A DNA stretch of 64,000 nucleotides. Source: Pseudomonas syringae (GTDB lineage: Bacteria > Pseudomonadota > Gammaproteobacteria > Pseudomonadales > Pseudomonadaceae). The notes under the pieces are model-generated. The model worked only from the letters and a program-made list of their open reading frames with translations. It did not search any database and had not been told where the DNA came from. Where the stretch lies: the NCBI RefSeq assembly GCF_023278085.1, contig NZ_CP066265.1:2324501-2388500 (forward strand), read 5' to 3'. Made by a program: the position numbers and the translations under genes. Position 1 is the first letter of the stretch; each line of letters begins with the position of its first letter. Below, in pieces: positions 18,801 through 25,799 of the stretch.

Positions 18801-19337
18801 CTGGCTGCTGTTGATGCCCGAAAGCGTTTTGAAATCCGAAGCGACCTGCTTGAACAGTTCCGGGTTCTGCTGTTCGGAAACAATGACTTTACTGCCGTCG
18901 GCGGCTTCGTAGCGAATCAGCCCAGGGCCCATTTCTTCCGGCGGCCCGATGCGCAGATATCCACCCGAGCCCGACGGCGCTTCGGCATCTGCTGCAGCCG
19001 GTTTATAGCCCGCCGCGACGCTGGTCTTGAAACCGGCCAGCGCGGGCTGGTCGTCAACGACCTGCTGATAGAGCTCCGGGCTGGTGGATTTGCTGACCAG
19101 TACGTGATCACCTTTCTCTGTCACATAACGCACTGTGTCCGCCGCGACGGTCCCCGGCTTTTCTATGGACGCATAGTCACTCAGCGCGGGTGCCTTTTCG
19201 TTCGCGCTGGCCGGCCGGTATGTGGCACCGTTGCGGTTGCTGGACTGCAACACCTGGTTGAATCGGGTATTTGCATTGTTTCCCGGTGCAGGGGTGGGAA
19301 CAGGACCGGGTGCGGGGCTGACCGTAGACGTCGACAT
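15843..19337 (-). CDS. HrpK-like type III translocator/effector with six ~72-aa repeats
   Basis: 1164 residues. After a Pro/Ser-rich disordered N-terminus of about 35 residues come six degenerate repeats (about 38-465; core GPxxEAGPGLxRYxxxxGxK then VVSxxxNPxLF). A long polar helical region follows, then a hydrophobic Gly/Ala-rich stretch near 1000-1080 that could insert in membranes, and a charged tail. The C-terminal third resembles the HrpK1/HrpF/NopX group and the second large protein of this locus (39463), so I infer a secreted translocator. The ATG at 19337 has AGGAG upstream and replaces a longer 1211-residue frame. It is divergent from the T3SS operon and shares its promoter region. 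Confidence 0.65.
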   Translation of the reverse strand: MSTSTVSPAPGPVPTPAPGNNANTRFNQVLQSSNRNGATYRPASANEKAPALSDYASIEKPGTVAADTVRYVTEKGDHVLVSKSTSPELYQQVVDDQPALAGFKTSVAAGYKPAAADAEAPSGSGGYLRIGPPEEMGPGLIRYEAADGSKVIVSEQQNPELFKQVASDFKTLSGINSSQQEGYRLAGADEKVPEKLGDFAVVGPVDEAGPGLMRYVDREGNKIVVSQSDNPQLYGAAKDAFNSLTGLSKSETEGYRRAGDNEVWPPVFGTTVGPLNEAGPGTLRYEHNGEKVVVARDDNPKLFDYLKALQSVVADPEKRSAMEKAVNEGQILADGNTPLPGLNDIVEFHWIPGQEQSQISYRNQQGETVVVTQALTPDLFEKVTTLHDAWNKINSSREEGYKLAEPNDFLKNQDITIGSPDELGSGLIRFENGDGKFIVSKDASPQLYDDVVEKWNALGTGNISDTRTRYNLPAVADVDLMGQKTGVKADKDDEKSEELNVGELATKELLDQYREGVKKGDIAKDDPRAKLVRAIEAQAAYDNGRGLTGYEEAQGAFGGTWREFDSKQTQLSSADMHDIIDGGKLQEQLTTLFSDPTVQQDYQSKMTEALDKVPNKDEIKQKLLDLTANPDYVLYLKDLKKQGLGQEAQKDLSDTLSSLALVDPEGASKAAQSIQADGLTSDLNDLVADPSKISDENNALATKDLFGLLKAELKGFLVDMPRFLQPTFEKFIQEGVVGNAKPADIAKALKEVGDAYQKNGKVSEDDIKTALSKPYIPVADRGKLGEIFNTLNSKGVMGSVAAGVSLFSAIYQMVGNGGKLGETPIQRLGIAKDFLSFAGGASHFVRLADQVGDLMGKGGLVDMLGLDKTLPEIWGKENFGKTKEVRVSGISASNLSEIRTALDATDDYRLSSTLGDMAGGAEAERQAMGGITQRLSDAVQASGAKLPSATASKIAGSVVKVLGPATDLAGGFADIVLGAFTIKDGVKSGDKLAQAAGGLQIAGGAFGASAGVLGTAALVGAGGAAATALAGPFFLVGVAIAVVGGIIGYFVDHNKKQKASENENDWYRDLAADGLLQADWGDKVEYAHYSIHHYQEREAPADDSLFRFQSAEWQHFDETPQKDGSSTNRLDGELHVEFGETHKTPDQEQRDQLREAPRWTGPKI
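17942..19226 (-). repeat. Six tandem protein repeats (~72 aa, ~215 bp each)
   Basis: Copies start at about residues 38, 110, 182, 254, 329 and 400 of the HrpK-like protein. Conserved positions are GY(R/K)LA, a GP..EAGPGL.RY block, a V.VS block and NP.L(F/Y). Copies 2, 3 and 4 are closest; 1 and 5 are most diverged. The units are much less alike in DNA than in protein, so the duplications are old. Confidence 0.75.
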
Positions 19338-19630
19338 GGCGGGTAACTCCTGTTGTGAGTGGTTAGCAGTGAGGACAGGGCGTGCAACCGGCCGCTCGCC
19401 AAACGTCCACGCCTGCGCAGGCGCCTTGCTGCTCAAATACTGCACGTTGACGAGTGTGCGGTTATCAGAGCAGTTCAAGTGATAGGGCTCAGTGGCGCAC
19501 TGGCAGATCAGTAGTTAATAAAGAGCGCATCAAAAGTTTGAACTGAGTCTCGTTTTGCAGGCGCTTTAACTAGTGCTTAATAGGCAGACACTAACATTCT
19601 GGTGGCGAGAAAGAAGACGGGGACTTCTGT

Positions 19631-19647
19631 TTTCACAACGTTTCACA
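19631..19647. promoter_or_regulatory. TTTCACA repeat pair, copy 1
   Basis: TTTCACAACGTTTCACA: two TTTCACA heptamers spaced 10 bp apart (one helical turn), in the divergent promoter. The same 17-bp arrangement, differing in one base, recurs at 19807-19823. Confidence 0.5.
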
Positions 19648-19791
19648 AAAACAATGGAATCAGGCAGCGTGCCTGAACAGCCCGAAATACGCCGCCTCCC
19701 GCACAGGCAGTACTTGAAAAATAATTCGAACAGAAATAAAGCGGAAATAAATATCACTTTGATATCATTGTAGCGTTAGTACTTTTAATGC

Positions 19792-19823
19792 GTTGTGAAA
19801 GGTCGATTTCACAACTTTTCACA
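19792..19823. promoter_or_regulatory. TTTCACA repeat pair with inverted arm, copy 2
   Basis: GTTGTGAAA (19792-19800) and TTTCACAAC (19807-19815) form a perfect 9-bp inverted repeat around GGTCGA. A further TTTCACA at 19817-19823 repeats the direct-repeat layout of the 19631 site. The half-sites resemble CRP halves, but the 10-bp gap between TGTGA and TCACA is wrong for CRP/Vfr. The regulator is unknown. Confidence 0.5.
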
Positions 19824-19985
19824 GCACCTGACAATGACGGCTGCGTAGTATTGATCCGGCAGAACAGTGGACATGTTGATTGCCGGGATCATCCAGTTAC
19901 TTATCCCTGAATCGCTGTTCTGTGATGGCATTTTGCTCTGCCTATTGGCAGTTGAAACTTCCCCCTCGAAGCAAGGAGAAACAAC

Positions 19986-20147
19986 ATGGCTGAGACTCCA
20001 CCCGTAAGCTCCGGCAATTCGGACGCAGCAATCGAAAAAATGTCTGCCACCTTTGATATGGCTATCGAGAAGTCGGCCAAGATCACCGAAATCTCCACTG
20101 CCAAGAAGGCAGAGCTGGACGCTACCAAGCAACGTCCTCAGAACTGA
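19986..20147 (+). CDS. 53-aa helical protein, candidate NopA-like T3SS pilin/needle subunit
   Basis: A short frame with a strong ribosome-binding site (AAGGAG, 7 bp before the ATG). The product starts MAETPPVSSGNSDAAIEKM and continues as one amphipathic, Ala/Lys/Glu-rich helix to the end (AKKAELDATKQRPQN). No cysteine, no signal peptide. It is the first gene of the T3SS operon, just before sctD. In rhizobia the pilin gene nopA directly precedes the sctD homologue y4yQ, so position, size and helicity make this the best candidate pilin subunit. It is shorter than usual SctF proteins (about 70-85 residues), and similarity alone would not identify it. A 122-bp gap follows. Confidence 0.5.
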   Translation: MAETPPVSSGNSDAAIEKMSATFDMAIEKSAKITEISTAKKAELDATKQRPQN

Positions 20148-20269
20148 TGTCGTGGTGTGGGCAGCGGCGCTGCTGCCCACACTCGCTCCCTGTGCAAAAT
20201 CTCTCGATCGACAGCTTTACCCGGCTCTGACGTGCCGTTTCCGGTAGATCACACGGTGGTGACTCGATC

Positions 20270-21217
20270 ATGACAGCCTTGATTTCATTGAGCGCGACGC
20301 CCGACGGTTCTGTGCAGGATGCTGCTTTGCAGAATAGCGGCGTGGCAATGCTCGAAATTCTCCACGGTTTGCATCAGGGCGTTGCCCTGACACTCGACAA
20401 GCCGGTGTATGTCATTGGCAGTGCTGCCTCGGCCGATCTGGTGCTGGGCGATGCCGGTATTGCCGCTCAGCATGCCCGCCTGCGCTTTTCTGATGACCGT
20501 GTTGCCATCGAAGCGATGGGCAACGATGTGACTGTGGTTGACGCTCTTGGTCAGCACCTGGTCATTAGCAAAGGGCATGGCCAGCGTCTTGGCCTGCCTG
20601 TGGAGTTGAAGCTCGGCCAGAGCCATGTGCGCCTGCGCAGTACTCGTCCTGCAACAGCTGCCTCTGCCGTACCCGGCGCACTGCGGGCGTTCAGGCTGCC
20701 CATGCTGGGTGCGCTGCTGTTGCTGGTGACGTGCGCAACTGCATTTGCCTTTCGCGCTCCGCCTGAGGCTGTTCACAACGCTGCCACCAATATGCCTCCA
20801 ATGGCTGTGCAGGTCGCTGCCCCTACCTTGGCCGAGGCCCGCAGCTGGCTCGATCAGGCGTTGCGAGATGCCCGGCTTGGCCAATTGCGCATCGAGGAGC
20901 AGGACGGCCAGCTCAGCGTGGCGGGCAGTTATCCGGCGGCACTTAAAAACAGCTGGTTACAGGTTCAGCGTGCATTCGACAGCCGTTTCGGCCAGCGCGT
21001 CGTGCTGACGCCCAACGTCCAGGTCAATGCCGCCGTTGCCACGCCGCGTGTGCGTTTGCAGGCCGTCTGGTTCGGGCGTAATCCTTATGTCATCGATGAG
21101 CATGGCAAGCGCGTTTATCCAGGGGCACTGCTGGCAGACGACTGGACGCTGGAACGCATCGAAGGCGATCAGGTGCACCTGGTGCGCGGTCAGGAACGGT
21201 TTGCCTTCACCTTATGA
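20270..21217 (+). CDS. sctD: T3SS inner-membrane ring protein SctD (YscD/HrpQ/Y4yQ type)
   Basis: 315 residues. A cytoplasmic FHA-like domain (about 25-115) precedes one membrane helix (about 142-163) and a periplasmic part with ring-building modules, ending in RGQERFAFTL. SctD forms the outer of the two inner-membrane rings, around SctJ. The order D-X-Y-V and overlap with the next frame (ATGA) support the assignment. A later ATG at 20336 is possible, but the upstream ATG gives the better FHA start. Confidence 0.8.
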   Translation: MTALISLSATPDGSVQDAALQNSGVAMLEILHGLHQGVALTLDKPVYVIGSAASADLVLGDAGIAAQHARLRFSDDRVAIEAMGNDVTVVDALGQHLVISKGHGQRLGLPVELKLGQSHVRLRSTRPATAASAVPGALRAFRLPMLGALLLLVTCATAFAFRAPPEAVHNAATNMPPMAVQVAAPTLAEARSWLDQALRDARLGQLRIEEQDGQLSVAGSYPAALKNSWLQVQRAFDSRFGQRVVLTPNVQVNAAVATPRVRLQAVWFGRNPYVIDEHGKRVYPGALLADDWTLERIEGDQVHLVRGQERFAFTL

Positions 21218-21573
21218 AAGTCGATCTGCGGCCCATCACCCCGACTTCCCCGGAGTCCTTGCCCGCCGTCGAACGCGTGGCGCCGACGCAGCCACGCCAA
21301 GGCCCGCGATTCGAAGCGCTGCTGGATCAGCGCGAGCGCAAGGTGCGCCGGTCGCTGCGAGGCGAACTTGAACAGACCGACCAGGCCGCTGGCGTTGGCG
21401 CGCAGCTGTTTGGTACGTCGCGCTCGCTACAGGTGTTGCGTTATCTGCTCGATGAAGTACTACCGGCGCTGGATGCCGAGCCCGAGATTCGCGCCCTTGC
21501 CGAAGACGTGATTCGCGAAGAAATCGACTTGCGTCTTTTACTGGAACAGCAGCGCGCCGAGGTGCAGCCATGA
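21214..21573 (+). CDS. sctX: SctX-like T3SS export protein (YscX type)
   Basis: 119 residues: a polar, Pro-rich N-terminal third, then a helical C-terminal half (SRSLQVLRYLLDEVLPALDAEPE and on). Overlaps sctD and sctY by 4 bp on each side. Assignment rests mainly on its place directly before a YscY-like TPR gene and sctV, the same X-Y-V order as yscX-yscY-lcrD in Yersinia, and on equal length (YscX is 122 residues). SctX is an early secreted protein that, with SctY, binds the SctV export gate. Direct sequence similarity is weak. Confidence 0.55.
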   Translation: MKVDLRPITPTSPESLPAVERVAPTQPRQGPRFEALLDQRERKVRRSLRGELEQTDQAAGVGAQLFGTSRSLQVLRYLLDEVLPALDAEPEIRALAEDVIREEIDLRLLLEQQRAEVQP

Positions 21574-21908
21574 GCGCACTTCAGGAACGCGAATGCGTCG
21601 AGCTGCTGACCGGGCTCGGCAACCTGTACCGGCGCAGCGGCCAGCCGCAGCGGGCGCTGGTGATGCTGCTGATTGCCATACAGCTGGCGCCGACCGACAC
21701 CACGCTGCTGCACAGCCTGGTGCTGGCGTTCACTGACAGCGGTGACGCAGACCGGGCGCTCGCGGCACTGGACCGGCTGGTGGAACAGCAGGGCGAGAGC
21801 GCGTCGTTGCTTCTGCTGCGCAGCCGCGCGCTGTGGAAGGCCAGCCGCAAGGACGAAGCGCGGCAGTGCTTCAGACGTTATCTGGACGCCCGGAGGGCCA
21901 CACAATGA
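21570..21908 (+). CDS. sctY: SctY-like TPR chaperone (YscY type)
   Basis: 112 residues made of about three TPR-like helix pairs (LGNLYRRSGQPQRALVMLLIAIQLAP, then LVLAFTDSGDADRALAALDRLV, then SRALWKASRKDEARQCFRRYL). Length and repeat phasing match YscY, the cytoplasmic chaperone of YscX. ATGA overlaps tie it to the genes before and after. It could also correspond to the small TPR protein (y4yS) encoded near rhcV in rhizobial clusters. Confidence 0.65.
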   Translation: MSALQERECVELLTGLGNLYRRSGQPQRALVMLLIAIQLAPTDTTLLHSLVLAFTDSGDADRALAALDRLVEQQGESASLLLLRSRALWKASRKDEARQCFRRYLDARRATQ

Positions 21909-24055
21909 CCCTCATGAATGCGCTGAACCGGCTGGCGGTGGTCGCCTCGAAGCGTACGGACGTGATCATCGTCGCGTTCATGCTCATGGCCATCGCGATG
22001 ATGATCATCCCGATGCCGACCTATCTGGTCGACGCGCTGATCGGGGTCAATATCGCCCTCAGCCTGCTGATCCTGATCGTTGCGTTCTACATCAACCATT
22101 CGGTCGAGTTTTCGGCGCTGCCCCCCCTGATTCTGCTCAGCACACTGTTTCGTCTGTCGCTGTCGATCACCACCACGCGCCTGATTCTGCTGGACGGAAA
22201 CGCCGGGCATATCGTCAAGGCGTTCGGTGACTTCGTGATTGCCGGTCAGGTGGTGGTCGGGCTGGTAGTGTTTCTGATCATCACCGTGGCGCAGTTCGTG
22301 GTCATCACTAAGGGTGCCGAACGGGTGGCCGAGGTGGCTGCTCGTTTCACGCTGGACGCCATGCCCGGCAAGCAGATGAGCATCGACAACGACCTGCGCA
22401 ACGGCGACATCGATCAGGCCGAAGCGCGCCGCCGTCGCTCGCGCCTGGAGCGTGAAAGCCAGATGTTCGGTGCCATGGACGGCGCCATGAAGTTCGTCAA
22501 GGGCGATGCAATTGCCGGGCTGGTGATTCTGTTCGTCAACCTGCTGGGCGGCATGATGATCGGCATGGTGCAGCGCGGCATGCCGTTTTCCGAGGCGGCG
22601 CATGTCTACTCGTTGCTGACGGTCGGCGACGGGCTGATCGCGCAGATCCCCGCGTTGTTGATTTCCGTGGCCGCAGGCACCGTGGTGACGCGCGTCAACA
22701 GTGATGGCGAAGAACGCGATCTGGGCACCGAGATTGTCAGGCAGTTGGGCGCCAGCCATCGAGCGCTCGGCCTGACTGCGCTGATTCTGCTCGGCGTGGG
22801 GCTGCTACCGGGTTTCCCGATGTTGGTGTTCGTTGTGTTGGCCGGGATATTGGGCAGCAGTGCGTTTTTCCTCTGGCGTCGTCAGCATCGGGCAAGCCAG
22901 TCAACCGCGCAGGCCGAACAGCCCGAGCAGCCACTCATTACAGAGCCCGAGCCGTCCGAGGCGCTGCTTGAGCGTGTCGAGCGCCCTCGCGATGCTCATG
23001 TGCTGTTGAGTATCGGGGTCGGGTTGGCCGAGGTCGCGCCCTTGCAGCCGCTGCGTCAGCGCATCGAAGCCATGTGTCATGACATCCGTATTGATCTGGG
23101 TGTCGAGGTGCCGTTGCCGGAAATTTATCTGGATCGCTCTCTGGCGGCAGATCGCTTCCAGGTCGAGCTGGAAGGCGTGCCGGTCAGCGAGGGTGAATTC
23201 AGCGCTCAGTCGCTGTTGCTGCAGGACGATCCGGTGCACGCCCAGCTTATTTCCGTCGAGCCCTTCGAAGCTCCGTCGCCGCTCAGTGCTCGTCCCGGGC
23301 GCTGGGTAGGCCGGGAACATTCGGGCCAGTTGCAGGAAGCCGGCATCGGCTTTCTGTTTGCCGATGAAGTCCTGCGCGCTGTGCTGGAACGCAGCTTGCG
23401 CCGCTATGCAGCGGACTTTCTGGGCATTCAGGAAACCCGCGTGATGCTGGAGCAGCTTGAGGGCAAGTACGGCGAACTGGTCAAGGAGGCATTGCGCATC
23501 CTGCCCCTGCAGCGTGTTGCAGAAGTATTGCGCTTGCTGGTGGCCGAAGGTGTCTCGATACGCAATCGCCGCGGGCTGCTGGAGTCGATGGTGGAGTGGG
23601 GCGGCCGTGAAGCCGACGCCGGGCGTCTGACTGAACACTTGCGGGCCGGGCTCGCACGCCAGATCAGCCATCAGTACGCCGACCGCAACCGGGTGATCAG
23701 CGCCTTCGTGCTGGCCCCTGCGCTTGAGGAACAACTGCGTACCGCCCTGGGCCGTCAGGAACGGAACCGTGATGCGCTGCCCGATGACCTCGGCCGGACT
23801 GTACTGGGGCAGTTGCGGCGTTTGTGCAATGTGCTGCCGGACGATGATTCGACGGTGCTGCTGGTCCACCCGGAACTGCGTCGCGGCCTGCGCCGCGTCA
23901 TCCTGCGCGGCGAGTTGCAACTGCCGGTTCTGTCCTATCGCGAGCTGGCCAGCGAATACAACCTTCAAGCGGTCGGCACTGTCAGCCTGACCGATATCAC
24001 TGCGCGCCCGGCCTCGAAAACCGGTGCGGTCACTTCTTTGGCGACTGCCTCATGA
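21905..24055 (+). CDS. sctV: T3SS export gate protein SctV (HrcV/RhcV)
   Basis: 716 residues. The N-terminal half has eight membrane helices with the conserved FHIPEP-family block (VAEVAARFTLDAMPGKQMSIDNDLRNG), followed by ARRRRSRLERESQMFGAMDGAMKFVKGD and LISVAAGTVVTRV. The C-terminal cytoplasmic half forms the nonameric ring that docks substrates and chaperones. The ATG at 21905 overlaps the sctY stop (ATGA); a longer frame from 21833 lies inside sctY. Confidence 0.97.
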   Translation: MTLMNALNRLAVVASKRTDVIIVAFMLMAIAMMIIPMPTYLVDALIGVNIALSLLILIVAFYINHSVEFSALPPLILLSTLFRLSLSITTTRLILLDGNAGHIVKAFGDFVIAGQVVVGLVVFLIITVAQFVVITKGAERVAEVAARFTLDAMPGKQMSIDNDLRNGDIDQAEARRRRSRLERESQMFGAMDGAMKFVKGDAIAGLVILFVNLLGGMMIGMVQRGMPFSEAAHVYSLLTVGDGLIAQIPALLISVAAGTVVTRVNSDGEERDLGTEIVRQLGASHRALGLTALILLGVGLLPGFPMLVFVVLAGILGSSAFFLWRRQHRASQSTAQAEQPEQPLITEPEPSEALLERVERPRDAHVLLSIGVGLAEVAPLQPLRQRIEAMCHDIRIDLGVEVPLPEIYLDRSLAADRFQVELEGVPVSEGEFSAQSLLLQDDPVHAQLISVEPFEAPSPLSARPGRWVGREHSGQLQEAGIGFLFADEVLRAVLERSLRRYAADFLGIQETRVMLEQLEGKYGELVKEALRILPLQRVAEVLRLLVAEGVSIRNRRGLLESMVEWGGREADAGRLTEHLRAGLARQISHQYADRNRVISAFVLAPALEEQLRTALGRQERNRDALPDDLGRTVLGQLRRLCNVLPDDDSTVLLVHPELRRGLRRVILRGELQLPVLSYRELASEYNLQAVGTVSLTDITARPASKTGAVTSLATAS

Positions 24056-25368
24056 CCTGTTCAGTTAACGTGATTCGTCTGATTTTCCTTGCGCTGGGCG
24101 CTTTACTCATCGGCAGCGGTGCGAGTGCCGAGCAGATCGCCAAAGGGGCCAAGGGCACTGTCGATCTGGCGATTGGCGAGGGCCGGGTGCTGCATTTTTC
24201 GGCACCTGTGGATTCGGTGATGGTGGCCGAACCGGGGATTGCCGATCTGCAGGTGGTGTCGCCCGGGGTGATCTACGTGTTCGGCAAGACTGCCGGACAG
24301 ACCAGCCTGATTGCACTGGACAGCGAGGGGCGCGAGACCGCCACTTTGAGCCTCGCAGTCAGCAGCGGCACCGCTGCGGTGACGCGCCCGCTCAAGGCGC
24401 TGCATCCGCAGAGCCAGGCAAAGATCAACGCCAGCGGCAGCCGGGTGATCGCCAGCGGTTCAGTGCAGGACGTCGGCGAAGCGACCGACCTGAATGCCTT
24501 GCTGAGCACCGAGGGCCAGAACTTCCAGTCGACGGTCAACAGCGCCACCTACGCAGGCTCGGCGCAGGTCAATATCCGCGTGCGCTTTGCCGAAGTGTCG
24601 CGTTCCGAGTTGCTGCGCTACGGCGTGAACTGGAACGCACTGTTCAACAACGGCACGTTTTCGTTCGGGTTGCTGACCGGGGGCGCTCTGGCCGCCGATG
24701 CTGCGGGCGGCGCGTCGAATGTGATCAGCGCCGGGCTGGCGTCGGGCAACGTCAACATCGACGCGATGCTGGAAGCGTTGCAGAGCAATGGTGTGCTTGA
24801 AGTGCTGGCCGAGCCGAACATCACGGCCATGACCGGGCAGACGGCGAGCTTTCTGGCGGGCGGCGAAGTGGCCGTGCCGGTGCCGGTCAACCGTGAAGTG
24901 GTCGGTATCGAATACAAACCCTATGGCGTATCGCTGCTGTTCAGCCCGACGCTGCTGCCCAACGGCAGAATCGCCCTGCAAGTACGTCCCGAAGTCAGCA
25001 GCTTGATGAGCACCACCACGCTGGACGTCAATGGCTATCAAGTGCCTTCGTTCCGCGTGCGCCGCGCCGACACGCGTGTGGAAGTCGGCAGCGGGCAGAC
25101 ATTCGCCATTGCCGGGCTGTTCCAGCGTGAAAGCAGTCAGGACATGGACAAGGTGCCGATGCTGGGCGACATGCCGATCCTCGGCAATCTGTTCCGTTCC
25201 AAGCGCTTTCAGCGCAATGAAACCGAGCTGGTGATTCTGATCACCCCGTATCTGGTCGAGCCGGTCAAAGAGCGGGTGGTGGCAACGCCACTGGACAAGC
25301 AGCGTGCAGCCAGCACCGCGTCGGCCGGCCCCCGCAGTGGCGGCGCATTCGGCTTCTACATGAACTGA
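24052..25368 (+). CDS. sctC2: Secretin C-terminal half SctC2 (RhcC2), Tad/RcpA-like
   Basis: 438 residues with a signal peptide. The N-terminal module (about 28-105; VDLAIGEGRVLHFSAPVDSV, then VAEPGIADLQVVSPGVIYV and FGKTAGQTSLIALD) is the domain seen at the start of Tad/Flp pilus secretins (CpaC/RcpA). A BON-like stretch follows, then the secretin core with VNIRVRFAEVSRSE, VLAEPNITAMTGQTASFLAGGE, GQTFAIAGLFQR and PMLGDMPILGNLFRSKRFQRNETELVILITPYLV. It would form the outer-membrane pore. The T3SS-specific N0/N1 region is encoded separately (SctC1, 26761). Overlaps sctV by 4 bp. Confidence 0.9.
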   Translation: MTCSVNVIRLIFLALGALLIGSGASAEQIAKGAKGTVDLAIGEGRVLHFSAPVDSVMVAEPGIADLQVVSPGVIYVFGKTAGQTSLIALDSEGRETATLSLAVSSGTAAVTRPLKALHPQSQAKINASGSRVIASGSVQDVGEATDLNALLSTEGQNFQSTVNSATYAGSAQVNIRVRFAEVSRSELLRYGVNWNALFNNGTFSFGLLTGGALAADAAGGASNVISAGLASGNVNIDAMLEALQSNGVLEVLAEPNITAMTGQTASFLAGGEVAVPVPVNREVVGIEYKPYGVSLLFSPTLLPNGRIALQVRPEVSSLMSTTTLDVNGYQVPSFRVRRADTRVEVGSGQTFAIAGLFQRESSQDMDKVPMLGDMPILGNLFRSKRFQRNETELVILITPYLVEPVKERVVATPLDKQRAASTASAGPRSGGAFGFYMN

Positions 25369-25380
25369 CAGGGAATGGCC

Positions 25381-25797
25381 ATGAACCTTATTTCAACGAT
25401 GCCACGCCTGCCGGTCCTGATGACATTATGTCTGCTGGCGGGCTGCAAAACCCACCTGGACCCGGTGAGTTATTCGCCGGATTACAGCGCCATCACACGC
25501 GCCGATGGCCGTGTGGAACTGGTGCCTCAGGCCTGCATACAGCCCGCTGCACAGGATGAGATTGGTGTAGGGGAAGATTTCCAGCCGCTGCTGCCACCGG
25601 GCTGTGCCAGCAACCTGATTCTGTTGCAGATGGTCGAACAGCGCGCTGACGTGATGCAGGGCCGCAGCACCGGGCCGGTCATGGCTGCGCCGGTCGGGCG
25701 CGCCGCGCAGGTCTATATCGATGGCTATGACCGCGAAGAGCTGCGTCGGCGTCAGGCCGAACAACAGGCCAACACCGATACCACGGAGGCGCGATGA
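25381..25797 (+). CDS. CpaD-like lipoprotein of the secretin module
   Basis: 138 residues with a lipoprotein signal ending in the lipobox LLAGC. The segment PPGCASNLILLQMVEQRADVMQGR, followed by a GP and a Tyr-rich tail, resembles the CpaD/RcpB lipoprotein family, which partners the secretin in Tad pili. It probably helps insert or stabilise SctC2 in the outer membrane, replacing the usual T3SS pilotin. I chose the second ATG, 6 bp after CAGGGA; the first (25375) is too close to it. It ends 2 bp before the stop of the converging TPR gene. Confidence 0.6.
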   Translation: MNLISTMPRLPVLMTLCLLAGCKTHLDPVSYSPDYSAITRADGRVELVPQACIQPAAQDEIGVGEDFQPLLPPGCASNLILLQMVEQRADVMQGRSTGPVMAAPVGRAAQVYIDGYDREELRRRQAEQQANTDTTEAR

Positions 25798-25799
25798 TC

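Larger units (their letters stand above)
19338..19985. promoter_or_regulatory. AT-rich divergent promoter region of the T3SS locus
   Basis: 650 bp without a convincing gene, clearly more AT-rich than its surroundings (especially 19500-19830). It must hold promoters for the HrpK-like gene on the left and the T3SS operon on the right. I found no HrpL-type box (GGAACC, 15-16 bases, CCAC), no rhizobial tts-box-like sequence and no good sigma-54 site. It does contain the TTTCACA repeats listed separately. Confidence 0.6.

Noticed and set aside
19792..19815. CRP/Vfr binding site (TGTGA and TCACA halves)
   Set aside because: The spacer between half-sites is 10 bp, not 6; kept only as an unassigned operator.
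19933..19950. Sigma-54 promoter (TGGCA then TGC) before the 53-aa gene
   Set aside because: The GG and GC elements are 11 bases apart instead of 10, and the flanks do not fit the consensus.
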